Assembly: GCF_030269925.1 (NCBI RefSeq)
Contig: NC_085124.1
Coordinates: 13,640,001-13,704,000 of the forward strand
Source: Bombyx mori
Lineage: Eukaryota; Arthropoda; Insecta; Lepidoptera; Bombycidae
Direction: 5' to 3'
DNA length: 64,000 nucleotides
Of this stretch, positions 44,600-55,176 are shown piece after piece. Position numbers and translations under genes: made by a program. The notes under the pieces are model-generated. The model was not told the DNA's origin and ran no database searches. It was given only the letters and a program-made list of their open reading frames with translations. Each line of letters opens with the position of its first letter. Positions within the stretch are counted from its first letter, which is position 1.

Positions 44600-45081
44600 C
44601 ATGTTTCCTAGGACGGCTGAAGTCAGAACCTCCCCATTTTTCTGGTTTGAAGTCGGCTAAAAAATTGTTTTACTGTTAAATTTTTTGGTTGTAATAATTA
44701 AATTGATATCTACAACTCGTGAAGAATTAAGAAATTTTAACGAAAGAATAACATAAATGCCTGCCCTGTAAATTATAATTCGTTTTAAATTTCATATATC
44801 TACGCCTCTACTAATAAAGTTGACATCTTAAAACGACACAAAAAAAAAATTGTTTTTGGTACATACGTACCTATCTCATTTTAATTTACAACTTAATATA
44901 TTTACTTACTTGAATATCTGTATTATCCTTGTTTTTCTGTTCCTGGTTCAAGTTTATGTTTTTCGTTTGCATTTTATTCACGATAACCGAGGCGGTCCAA
45001 TCTGAAAGAATTGCAAGTTTAAAACACTAACATTCTCACATCTTTTTAAAAAACTGATGAAATAACATAACTATAACTTTT
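44600..45081. other. No recognised feature
   Basis: AT-rich. No signature. Confidence 0.35.
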
Positions 45082-45324
45082 TACTGGTGGTGGGACCTCT
45101 TGTGAGTCCGCACGGGTAGGTACCACCACCCTACCTATTTCTGCCGTGAAGCAGTAATGCGTTTCGGTTTGAAGGGTGGGGCAGCCGTTGTATCTATATT
45201 TGAGACCTTAGAACTTATATCTTAAGGTGGGTGGCGAATTTACGTTGTAGATGTCTATGGGCTCCAGTAACCACTTAACACCAGGTGGTTGAGCTCGTTC
45301 ACCTACCTAAGCAATAAAAAAAAA
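45082..45324 (+). mobile_element. Family A copy
   Basis: TACTGGTGGTGGGACCTCTTG to CTAAGCAATAAAAAAAAA. Young looking, with a 3-bp loss in the GGGCTGTGAGC block (GGTGGTTGAGC). Confidence 0.92.
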
Positions 45325-46020
45325 TTCACGAATCAGAAGAAAAAGAAAAAAAATTGAAAATGATTCTGTTTTTGTTTGAAAAGCTCAAATGTCTACTGAG
45401 ACAGTACTCACGCAAGCGTAAGGACGCCGATTAAGTTCACTCAAGATTTTTAAGCTTCATATCTAAAATCGAAAACGTAGTAAAATATACAATCGGTAAG
45501 CTATTGAAATTGTAGGCTTTTATTTATTATGCAGTACATATTTATGATACAACCCGCAGCACCATGAAAAACGCAAATAATTTTCTACTTTACTCCAAGA
45601 CAAGTTCAAAATATATTCGAAACCGCCAGACTGCGCCTTAACACTAACGTTAAGGCGTCATTTATAACTGCAATCCGACAAAATTATTTCCGGCGAGATA
45701 ACACCAATACGTTCGAATTTCGAAATCATTATGGTATAATATACCCACTTTTAGTTATACGCTTAGGTATATTTAAATGTAATACCAAAACGGTGCTTTG
45801 CAGGAAGCAATTAATAATAACCGGAGTCACACACGGCTGTTTAGCACCAAATTGATGTGCCCAGTATTGGTGTGGATGTGCCATACAAATTTGAGTAGAC
45901 TTTTACGCAATCGGGAAGTTACAAGCTCGCACTAAGCACATTGTACTATGGGAACCATTACCTAACGTATTCTTATAAGCAGCCGACCAACTGAGCTATT
46001 GGCACTTATCTACGTTTTTA
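45325..46020. other. No recognised feature
   Basis: Unassigned mixed sequence between a family A copy and a Helitron-like fragment. Confidence 0.35.
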
Positions 46021-46021
46021 A

Positions 46022-46215
46022 TTAAGCCGAGTCCCGCGATGTTACTCGCGGTTATTGTCGTACCGCAGATGACATCACGGGGCCAAGTTAGTAAAAGAAG
46101 TAGCCTAAGTTACTCTTTATATCATCAGCTACCTATCAGTGAAAGTCCCGTCAAAATCGGTCCCGCCGTTCCAGAGATTAGCCGAAACAAGCAGACAGAC
46201 AGACAAACTGACAAA
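46022..46215. mobile_element. Helitron-related composite fragment (family H5 modules)
   Basis: CCGCGATGTTACTCGCGGTTATTGTCGTACCGC-type sequence (given here as CGCGGTTATTGTCGTACCGC) is in plus orientation. GTAGCCTAAGTTACTC, GTCAAAATCGGTCCCGCCG and TCCAGAGATTAGCCG are in minus orientation relative to 47536-47908. The ORF here is a shadow. Confidence 0.6.
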
Positions 46216-46916
46216 GGGGATTGCCCACTCTCCATAGTGTGCTAGGCCCAAGATGGACATCAAATATTACTATAAAAATGTACTGATTCAAATTCTTAAA
46301 TGTATTGGATATCTAAAAAATATATTGAAATTGACGCCACTATTATAAAAAATATAATAAAAATAAAAACTCGTTTTGAGGTTAATTTTCTATATAAATA
46401 AGTGTCGGATTGTGAGATACTTCAAGAACTTTTCTTTTCTTAATGTTTAAGATGTTCCTAATGTATTTTTATCCAATAGGGTATAAAAACACACTTAATT
46501 CTTTAAATATCTATATTTTCTTCATCTTCATACACAATTAGTATCATCTAAAAATAGCAAAGGAGAGCATATACACGGTTTTAAATCTCGGTCAGGGTAA
46601 AACCACAATTCACACAATGTATTTTAGTCGTAGTATGAAACGTTATTGATAAAAGTAAAATAAATCGAAGAAAAATCAAAACACATCCATTTTGTACGCA
46701 AGCACAACACCACAAGCAGCAAGCGAAGTGTCAGTCAGTCAGATTAAATTCAGTGTTGACAGTATAAAGAAAAATAATTACATGAAATTCATATATCGAT
46801 TATTTTTTTAAATAACCGATAATTGATTTATATCTTAATCTTTTTTTTACGAGTACACATTATTTTTTATGTTTTTGTTTTTGTTGTACATATTTAAATA
46901 ACAATACTAGTAAAGT
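46216..46916. other. No recognised feature
   Basis: AT-rich. No ORF or signature. Confidence 0.35.
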
Positions 46917-47057
46917 TTTTTTTATTGCTTAGATGGGTGGACGAGCTCACAGCCATCCTGGTGTTGCTAAGTGGTTACTCGAGCCCACATACATCTACAA
47001 CGTAAATGCGCCACCCACCTTGAGATATAAGTTCTAAGGTCTCAAGTATAGTTACAA
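46917..47057 (-). mobile_element. Short family A copy ending at the recurrent breakpoint
   Basis: TTTTTTTTATTGCTTAGATGG to CTCAAGTATAGTTACAA, then unrelated sequence. Contains a TGTTGCTAAGTGG insertion. Confidence 0.88.
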
Positions 47058-47429
47058 GTTAAAGTCCAATGGGTATGTCTTCGATGTTATTTTATGTGCA
47101 TAAAATCTATTAAAATCGATTGATTAATGATAATACTTAAAATGATTTATTTATATGTTTTATTTATATACTCAAAATATTTACTTCATACGTAAAAGGT
47201 TTTGAAGCTGGCAATATTTTTCCCGCAAAAATAAAAGTCCTTGCTTTTTCAATAGAGTTACTTTTTTTAAGCTACTCATTGTAAACTGTAGTGGCGCTTA
47301 TTTGCAAGAAAGTAAATGCATATTTATTTATGACAAAATTAATGCACTAAGTATTTTTTCTATAATCTATTGTCCGCTTTGGGCCTAAAATGGGCCATCC
47401 CCTTTAAAAATTATATGTTGTTTTGGTAT

Positions 47430-47519
47430 ATGTACTCTGTATATATACTTACGCATTTAGTAAAAAGTAGTTATTTTATTATTACAAACAGACGCTCCAA
47501 TTTTATTTATATGTATAGA
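47430..47519 (-). mobile_element. Helitron family H5, 5'-end fragment, head to head with next copy
   Basis: On the minus strand it starts TCTATACATATAAATAAAATTG, the same 5' terminus as the copy that starts at 47536. About 89 bp pair with 47537-47625. The rest of this copy is missing. Confidence 0.75.
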
Positions 47520-47535
47520 AAAATACGTACATACA

Positions 47536-47908
47536 TCTATACATATAAATAAAATTAGAGTGTCTGTTTGTAGTATTGAAATAACCGCTTTTTACTACAT
47601 GCATATGAATATATATACGGTACATACACAAAAATAATTTATTTTACAATATTTGTCTGTCTCTCGGTCTGTCTGTATGTCTTTCTGTTTGTTCCCGCTA
47701 ATCTCTGGAACGGCTCGACCGATTTTGATGAGGCTTTTACTAATAAGTAGCTGATGATATAAGGAGTAACTTAGCCTACTTTTTTTAGACTAGCTTCGTC
47801 CCGCGGCGACACCCGCAGTTATTGTCGTACCGCGCGCAACATGACGAGCTTCGCCTATCAGTAATAAAATATAATGTTTCCGAAGCGAAGTGAGGGCGGG
47901 TCGCTAGT
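47536..47908 (+). mobile_element. Non-autonomous Helitron, family H5, complete
   Basis: 5' TCTATACATATAAATAAAAT, internal TTTGTCTGTCTCTCGG, GGAACGGCTCGACCGATTTTG and CGTCCCGCGGCGACACCCG, 3' CGAAGTGAGGGCGGGTCGCTAG before T. The Helitron TC...CTAG-T signature is intact. No transposase. Confidence 0.82.
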
Positions 47909-48128
47909 ATACACTAAAATCCCGATAAAGAGGAAACAAGCCTTCATTCATCACAAAAACGTGAGCTCGACGTCGGAATCTAACTATCGTCGTTGTATAG
48001 TATACGTGGGAAAAAGGCGTTTTTTTACATATCAGTAACGGAGGTCCGTTTCCTTTGGAGTATAGTTCAACCCTCCAATGCGGACGCATGACCGCTTCGA
48101 TGCCAGATATAGGTGGTTGAATATACTA
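47909..48128. other. No recognised feature
   Basis: Short unassigned spacer between a Helitron and a MITE. Confidence 0.35.
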
Positions 48129-48482
48129 TCGTCTTTTCGCATTAAAAGTGTACAATTTCCAAAAATATTCGAAATTGAGTTAATATGCGGAATCATTTGA
48201 TATCACCAGTATTTTTCTCATAAATACTATCAAAAGAGCGTATGTAGTTTAGTTTTAGTTTTTTTTTTTTTAGTTTACTTATATTTTGACTACTATTAAC
48301 AAAATTAATACATAATTTTATCTTACTTTAAAATACAGATAATGTATCTGGTAAAAACTAAAAAAAATAAATGTTGCAAAGATGATTAATATTAAAAATA
48401 TCATATTATGTTAAACCTTTAAAAGACTCTCCTGTAAAATTTAGTCAGTTTTGAGATTATGCAGTTTTAATGCGAGAAGACG
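48129..48482 (-). mobile_element. TIR MITE, copy 2 (inverted relative to copy 1)
   Basis: TCGTCTTTTCGCATTAAAAG at the left and TTTTAATGCGAGAAGACG at the right. The interior is collinear with the reverse complement of 44265-44599. Confidence 0.75.
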
Positions 48483-48661
48483 GTGTGTACAACGTGGCTT
48501 GAAGTGAATTAACCACAGGAAACCGCGGTTGAGGTGAGCCAAGGGAAGAGATTGAATTATCGATCAGTGTTTACTAGACTACGTGACTCGCGATGTGTAA
48601 ATAGCTGACTTTATATCTCTCTTACAGGATGGTATTTGTCAAACAGAACTAAGACCTTCAA

Positions 48662-49283
48662 TAAATGTTCACGATTGACTTCCACGGTGAAGGAATAACA
48701 TCTTCTTCTTCTCTGTATATAAAAATGAATTGCTGTTCGTTAGTCTCGCTAAAACTCGAGAACGGCTGGACCGATTTGGCTAATTTTGGTCTTGAATTAT
48801 TTGTGGAATTCCAGAGAAGGTTTAAAAGGTAGATAAACATGAAAATGCTCTGAATTAAATAAAAAATACAAATTTGTTTTTCCTTTGATGTGTCCCCCGT
48901 CGGACGGATTCCTTTTGTTTTAAATTTATTTTATACAGAAGTTTATATCTTTTATTTATCGATTGAGGCACTACGAAGTCTGCCGGGTCAGGTAGTCGTG
49001 TAATAAAAATGAAACCCGCAAAATTATAATTTGCGTAATTACTGGTGGTAGGGCCTCTTGTGAGTCCGCGCGGGTAGGTGCCACCGCCCCGCCTATTTCT
49101 GTCGTGAAGCAGTAATGCGTTTCGGTTTGAAGGGTGGGGCAGCCGTTGTAACTATACTGAGACCTTAGAACTTATATCTCAAGGTGTGTGGCGCATTTAC
49201 GTTGTAGATGTCTATGGGCACCAGTAAGCACTTAATACCAGGTGGGTTATGAGCTCGTCCACTCATCTAAGCAATAAAAAAAA
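48662..49283 (+). mobile_element. tRNA-SINE linker plus family A body, interrupted by a Helitron
   Basis: 48662-48700 (GTTCACGATTGACTTCCACGG, GAAGGAATAACA) continues at 48996 (TCGTGTAATAAAAATGAAAC) through the whole family A body to CTAAGCAATAAAAAAA. The tRNA head is truncated. The interruption is the H4 Helitron. Confidence 0.9.
48701..48995 (+). mobile_element. Non-autonomous Helitron, family H4, nested in a SINE
   Basis: Starts TCTTCTTCTTCTCTG after A and ends GGGTCAGGTAG before T. Removing it restores the SINE sequence GAATAACA|TCGTGTAAT exactly, so the borders are certain to the base. The terminal C of CTAG is G here. Confidence 0.93.
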
Positions 49284-49326
49284 CCTTGTAAAAATACACA
49301 TTTAGTTAGCCTTGTTGTCGACTGAA

Positions 49327-49490
49327 ATACTAGCCGGATGTTCGCAGTGGGTCGTGTTTCCGATCCGGTAGATTCAGCTAAGCACTGTTCTTGCTATGGC
49401 TAGTGTTAGTACATTCTCATAGGCTGAGTCCCGTGAGCCCACCAGTCACGGTGAAGCCATAACAGAGGCTATTGGCAGGTAAATAGGCAA
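49327..49490 (+). mobile_element. Family C/D-related copy, diverged
   Basis: GCCGGATGTTCGCAGTGGGTC, GATCCGGTAGATTCAGC, GGCTAGTGTTAGTACATTC and GAGTCCCGTGAGCCC. Confidence 0.7.
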
Positions 49491-49654
49491 AGAGCAGGAA
49501 GCCGCTACCATTGAGATTTCGACTTTATTTCTCAAGTTGCAAAAACATCCGTATTGAGTATTTATTGTTTACTATGGTCATTGGAACTATGTATTTCTTT
49601 TTTAAATTCCCCGTTCACAACAGCCTAGTGAAAAATGAAAGAGAATGGTCCTAT

Positions 49655-49840
49655 ATAGCTGGATGGATGATTTCAAGGCCCACATGGGAGATAGGGGTAA
49701 ATGGAACCCATAGACATCTACAACTTAAATACCGTTACGCACCTTGGAACATGAGGTCAAACCTTTATTGTATAATGGCTGTCTCACTCTTGAAACCATG
49801 ACTGTTACGCGGCAAAAAATGTAAGTGATGGTGTCTACAT
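49655..49840 (-). mobile_element. Family A copy, old
   Basis: GCTGGATGGATGATTTCAAGG, GGAACCCATAGACATCTACAA, ATAATGGCTGTCTCACTC and TTGAAACCATGACTGTTACG. The 96-codon ORF here is a shadow. Confidence 0.65.
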
Positions 49841-51001
49841 CTACCCAATGCACAACATGTACGGTCAGGCATAGTCTGAGGTCTGTTAAAATGGTTTCAG
49901 TATACGGTTTTAGGGTTCGTTGTGACTAATTGCTCGATCATTCGTAATCCTGAAGCCATATGATTCCGGACATGTCATCCTGTCAACTACAGTCGGAGTA
50001 TACGGTGTCGGTTTCACTGGAGTGAATCCCACAGGAACCCATGTCACGGGCTTGACGGATGACAGCGAATTTCCGTGTAAGCCAAAGACAAAATAGCAGT
50101 CATTTTAAAAAGGCTTTTCTATAAGCTCTTTTAATGTGACCGAAACAAAGTAATGCTTTCTCCAATGTATTAATGTGTATACATTCATCTGTTAGCTAAA
50201 ATCAACAGTTTGATCACCAACCAACCACCAACAGTTTGATTGTAGTATATAAAGTATATAACGTGCTTTTATGGAAGAGCGGAGTCTCCTAGTACAGGCT
50301 TGCACGCTTATAATAATAATAATTATTATTATAATTCATTTATTTGTATAGAATGCAGGTACAAGTATGGTCTTAGTATAAAATATATTCAATCCCACTA
50401 CATTCTGCCTGTTGGCATACAAATTTTGCAGGAGAAACTTACAGCTAATTTAAACTAGGTATTAAGATAAATTTAAGAATGAGATCACAAAAAAGTTTAT
50501 TATAAAAATTGAGATCTTAATAAGGAGAGTGTTACAATTCATTATTTAGGAAATCAGTAACAGAGAATAACACTTATTTAATAACAGCGAAGACAGGAGT
50601 TGTTTAAATTTTAAACTTAAAGGGAGACTCCAATCATTGTATTATTTTAACTCGCTTTTGAAAATAAAGTATTTTTGTATTTTTTTTATCACAATTTGTA
50701 CGGTAATTTTGTCCATAAAGTGATGAGAGAAATGGTTTCTAACTAACTTTCCTCTTCATATGTATCCTTAAGTAGTGTTTGAAGGTTGTGTTACGCTACT
50801 AAGTGGGTTTTTTCCACATGTCCTGACTGTTTCTGCAGCCAAGCAACCCTCGGTCTGGTTTGAAGGGTATGACAGCCGTTATTGCAATGCGCTTGTGATA
50901 TCGACCTTAACCAAAAAGCGTAAAGACCGCTTTTCGATTGAGGCGTTTGTTAAAGCCGATTCAGTTACAGTAAGAAATACTCTCCTAATATTAAGTGTCT
51001 G
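49841..51001. other. No gene; (ATA/TTA)n palindromic run
   Basis: ATAATAATAATTATTATTAT at 50312 is a short AT palindrome. 50330-50690 is AT-rich and may be a LINE trailer, but no frame supports it. Confidence 0.4.
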
Positions 51002-51725
51002 GTAAGTGGTTACTGGAGCCCATAGACATCTAGAACGTAAATGCGCCACCCACCTTGAGATATAAGTTCTAAGGTCTCAGTATAGTTACAACGGCTGCCC
51101 CACCCTTCAACCCGAAACGCATTATTGCCTCACGGCAGAAACAGGCGGGGTGGTGGTACCTACCCGTGCGGAGGTCCTACCACCAGTAATTACGCAAATT
51201 ATAATTTTGCGAGTTTGATTTTTATTATACGATGTTATTACCCACCGGCATTACAGGCACACCAACCACACTCCAATTGGAACACAAACGAGGCCTGGGT
51301 TAAAGAATGGTCAGCCAGATGCATCCCACCTGAATTGTTCGAGCTGAATCCACACTCCCGCCCACCTGGTTTCAAAGAAAAACGCCCAATCTGGTGCATG
51401 CTTAACCACCTGAGAACGGGAGTTGGTCACTGTAACCAACTGCGGAAGAGATGGGGCTGGACGGAAAACGAAAGCTGTGAATGCGGATGCCCAGAGCAAA
51501 CTATGCGCCACATTGTCATGGAATGCCCACTAACGAAATTCGCAGGCCAAGTGGAAGATCTCAAAAATGTAACAGAAGAAGCTATCGATTATTTCACAAA
51601 CTGTAAATTTAAATTATAACCACGCAGTGTAAACGAATGCCATACGATAAAAAAATAAATTCCTTCACCGTGGAAGTCGATCGTGAACATTAAATTTGTT
51701 AAGTACGTATTTTATTAGAAAAAAA
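51002..51725 (-). mobile_element. Family A SINE (body and linker) interrupted by a LINE tail
   Basis: Starts AAGTGGTTACTGGAGCCC without the T-run. It runs to GAGTTTGATTTTTATTATACG and ATGTTATT (51239), and resumes TTCCTTCACCGTGGAAGTCG (51659) to AGTACGTATTTTATTAG. The tRNA head is missing. Confidence 0.88.
51240..51658 (+). pseudogene. LINE ORF2 C-terminal tail nested in a SINE
   Basis: Open frame from about 51242 to a stop at 51619: HQPHSNWNTNEAWVKEW, MLNHLRTGVGHCNQLRKRWG and CECGCPEQTMRHIVMECP. The CxCxC...H...C cluster preceded by LRTG.G is the zinc-binding tail found after the RT in several insect LINE proteins (jockey/RTE-like). A stop, a 40-bp trailer and AAAAAAATAAA follow. It is a 5'-truncated retroposed copy. 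The Met-initiated ORF starting at 51125 begins inside the SINE and is not meaningful. Confidence 0.82.
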
Positions 51726-52068
51726 TTTCGAATCAGAATTAGAAAGCAAATTAGATTAAATAAAAAATTTAGAATTTTATTTAGAAAAAAGAATTTTTCG
51801 TTTTCCGTTCAAGAACCAAGTCTACTGTTTATTTTCTTGTTCAGCTTTTCCGATCAGTTTCATGAATATCCAAGAAACTAAGGTATCTCCTTTCGTTTTA
51901 TTCGATCTCGTAAAGCAGCTCCCATACCGCGCTTTCCCTTTGCAAAGTTCAAAGCCATAAACTGAGCGTTAGGGCCGCCTGCCCTTTGTACCTTGAACGT
52001 GTTTTGTTCGGTTGTCTCAGGCCATGTGTCTTTGTGAAGGTCATTAACATTTTATTCATGTATATGAT
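51726..52068. other. No recognised feature
   Basis: The left part is A-rich with AGAAAA/AATTTAGA motifs, then GC-richer. No assignable family. Confidence 0.35.
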
Positions 52069-52094
52069 GATTATATTCATGATTATGATGACAA

Positions 52095-52501
52095 GTGGTC
52101 CCCGCAGTAGTCGAAATTGGACTATAATTAATTGAAATTATAAGTTTGAACATTCTTATTGGTTCTATTGTCAAAGACTATTAAACTTACAATTACAAAT
52201 AATGTTAAAGACAAACATTATTAAATCTATTCTCAATTTGACCACAGACTTTAAAGTTTCACAATTGACAATTTACAAAGAATATATTGATACGTATGTG
52301 TTGTGTCAAATACACGGTAGTGTGTGTAATGGTTTTTTTTTATTGATTTAATGTATTTTTAATGCATAATTTTTTTTAAATATTAGCATTCTGCACTTCT
52401 TCTATATATTCTCTATAAGTGTGAGAAATTTCATACTTCTCCGTCCGCGCTATCTTCGTTAAAAGGGATACAAAATTTTGCTTCGCGTTTTAATATATAG
52501 A
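52095..52501 (-). mobile_element. Non-autonomous Helitron, family H2
   Basis: On the minus strand 5' TCTATATATTAAAACGCG, 3' GTCCAATTTCGACTACTGCGG then GGACCA. The CTAG terminus is degraded. Direct repeats GATTATATTCATGATT lie on both sides (52069 and 52500). Confidence 0.82.
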
Positions 52502-52732
52502 TTATATTCATGATTTTGATCAACATACCCCTTATTACGTAATTTAAACACGATTGTCGACCTTTGGAACGCAAGTGCTATCCAAAATTTTTCTGATAAA
52601 TTTTCCAAATCGGTAGGTACCTTTATGCTTTGAAGATAAAACCCACAAGCGAATACAAGAAATGCCTGATCCCGAATCGAATGTCAAGGACTATTTCCAT
52701 ATTCACTCTGAAGAATGACAGATTTGCCGGGC

Positions 52733-52887
52733 GGGGCAGCGTTGAACCATAATGAGACCTTAGAAATCATGTCTCTAGGTGTGTGGCGGCATTTATGCTG
52801 TAGATATACATGAGCTCCAGTTACTACTTAACACCAGACGGGCAGTGAGTTTATCCACCTATCGAAGAAATAAAAAATAAAAAAAAG
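52733..52887 (+). mobile_element. Family A copy, 5'-truncated, diverged
   Basis: GGCGGGGCAGCGTTGAACC, AATGAGACCTTAGAAATC, then CACCAGACGGGCAGTGAG and CGAAGAAATAAAAAATAAAAA. Confidence 0.8.
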
Positions 52888-53072
52888 TTCTAACGAATAT
52901 TTTGGTAAAATGATAATTAAAAGCTTTTCCTAACGGAAGCCCCAGGGGAAGTTTTTACCATTGTTTGCAAGTAGCTGACTGTACCAATTTCCAGTTAATT
53001 TGGTATTATTTGCCCTTGGCTTAAAATGTTCCAATTAGTACATCGCTAAATAGATGATTCCTCGAAAAATAA

Positions 53073-53288
53073 TCTATACTAATATATAAATCTACAGTGG
53101 TTTTTACGGATGTTCCGTTATAACTACTGAACCGTGCATCCGATTGACTTGAAACTTGGTATCCATGTAGAAAATACATTTACTTAATGTATAGGATAAT
53201 ATTTATATGAGTGTTGGACTCTAATAATAATGACAATAAATAATAATGTTAGTTTTAAAAGCGCAGCGAAGTGGGCGAGTACGGCTAG
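53073..53288 (+). mobile_element. Non-autonomous Helitron, family H1, complete (216 bp)
   Basis: TCTATACTAATATATAAATC after A, ending GGGCGAGTACGGCTAG before T. Reference for the partial copy at 2308-2510. Confidence 0.88.
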
Positions 53289-53587
53289 TATTTTTATAAA
53301 CTCAAGTTCTTGTATCCCACAGATTCACATATAGACTTTAGAGATATCCCTCGCAATTCCTTATTGGTACAGACAGCCCTAAGCTTAGGGTGTTAGAACG
53401 TAAATCTTGGATTACGGAGCGCCTTGTTAATGAGATTGCGTTAACATTAAACACAGTTAAGAATACGGTAGTTTCGTGTCGTTCCAAATCTCACTTTGTT
53501 CTCGTTTTGTTGGAGGTCTCTTGCGGAAATTTATTGATAATAGGAAAAACAATGTTGGGTGGGATAGGATTTTGATTTTACATCCAT
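53289..53587. other. No recognised feature
   Basis: A 61-codon frame (53390-53575) has no domain. No repeat signature. Confidence 0.35.
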
Positions 53588-53718
53588 TTTTTTTATGGCT
53601 TAGATTGGTGGACGAGCTAACGGTACACCCGGTGTTAAGTTACCGGAGCCTATAGACATCTACGTAAATACAGTCACCCGTCTTGAAATAAGACTTCTAA
53701 GGTCTCAGTATAGTTACA
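53588..53718 (-). mobile_element. Short family A copy ending at the recurrent breakpoint
   Basis: TTTTTTTATGGCTTAGATTGG to CTCAGTATAGTTACA, then unrelated sequence. Diverged. Confidence 0.82.
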
Positions 53719-53746
53719 CCTCTATACCTTAAGGATCCTTTTTTTA

Positions 53747-54140
53747 GTTACTTTTTTTTCCTACCTCTGCTGATAACCTTGAGAGGTTATTTCAGCTTCA
53801 CCCTAACGTGTGTAGGTGAGCTCACGGGGCTCAAACTGGAGTGTTGCTAATACTGACCCTAGCAAGAGCAGTGCTTCGCAGAATCTACCGCCGGATCGGA
53901 AACGCGAACCACTGAGAGGATCCGGCGAGAAACTCAGTGGGCTGTGTCTGAGGGTTAATTTACTCGTCTAGCCCTTCGTCGCAAGCGACGGGTTCGACGA
54001 GAACGGTAGAACGGTGACCGGTGCTTGAGGTACCTAAAAGCACCGTTAAAGGATCGGAAGGATCCGAAATGACGTGTTTGGGGCGACGTCGACTGTTTAC
54101 CATTCGGTCTACAGGATCGGATAAAGTTATCATATAAATA
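53747..54140 (-). mobile_element. Family C copy, nearly full length
   Basis: TTTTTTTTCCTACCTCTGCTG to GTCTACAGGATCGGATAAAG. It ends about 50 bp short of the CGAAGTG 5' terminus. Contains a local duplication, GAACGGTAGAACGG. Confidence 0.88.
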
Positions 54141-54767
54141 CTAATGTAAGATTAATGTCCGGACAAGCACACGCAGTCGAAAAATGACTATAATGTGAAT
54201 TAAATTATTGCGTTTCGTTCAGTATTTGCGAGTCGTAGACATAATTTGAACTACTTAAGTTGTTAAGTCGGCAATTACATAATAACAATTAAAAAAAAAA
54301 CAAGATTAAAACATAAAAGCAGCTTTAATTACGAATTAATAAATTTTTCGTGACCGTTTAACTTCAGGTAGATTACCGATTTAGAATAAAAAATAGTATA
54401 AATTATTTAGATAATACGAATATAATATTAATAATCTCTGTTACAATCGCGTGAGTCGGGAGTTAAGTGATTTTCTAATTCCAATTTTGTGCCCGACGTG
54501 GTTCAATTATATTTGTCGATTAATCCTTATTAGTTCTCGCCCAGATGTCGATGGTAAGCGACATCTCAAAATTTAAATTTATATTGTGTTAATAAAATTA
54601 TTTGTTTTGTTTTTTTTAATTATATTTTGTAATTGTCGTGGGGAAAATCGATTTCCATTTTTTAAGAGCAGTCGTCATATAGCTAATAAAAATTTATAAA
54701 AAGGAAATAGGTTTAAAAATTTAATTTTTACTAAAATGTTTTATCTTTGCATATTTATATATAATTA
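54141..54767. other. No recognised feature
   Basis: AT-rich, with no family signature. Confidence 0.35.
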
Positions 54768-54926
54768 GGGGTCCCCCGGTAGTCGAAATTCGACTTATTT
54801 AATTTAAATTATAAGTTTGTACACTATTATGGTTCTATTGTCAAAGACTATAAAGATATAATCACAGATTTCGCCAACACTACACTTTAGACAAATATTA
54901 ATAAAGACAAACAATAATATATTTTT
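54768..54926 (-). mobile_element. Helitron family H2, 3'-end fragment
   Basis: Complement of GTCGAATTTCGACTACCGGGGG at the left (terminal palindrome intact), then GGTTCTATTGTCAAAGACTA. It stops at ACAAACAATAATATATT where another repeat begins. Confidence 0.8.
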
Positions 54927-54933
54927 TTAAGGG

Positions 54934-54985
54934 ATTTTATGACCTGGTAACTAAGACCTTTAGGTCACGTCTTATTTTAATTTAT
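54934..54985. repeat. Copy of the 24225 repeat's end block
   Basis: TTAAGGGATTTTATGACCTG, then GTAACTAAGACCTTTAGG. Nearly identical to 24233-24285. The rest of that repeat is absent. Confidence 0.75.
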
Positions 54986-55176
54986 ATTAGTAAAAATATG
55001 TATAGATGGAAAAAGTCACCTACTTGTATCATTTAATTAGGGTAATTTATGTGTTTTGAAATCAGCAGAATTACTTTTACCACCGTTTCTCTGGCGGGCC
55101 ACTTTCTCCATTGTTCAAAAATATCGAAACAAGAGAACTAGGTAATCGTGAGCTCGATTTTTCTATACACGACAGT

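Noticed and set aside
51125..51241. Start codon and first ~40 codons of the 164-codon ORF at 51125-51619
   Set aside because: This part is antisense SINE sequence. Only the portion from ~51242 is LINE-derived.
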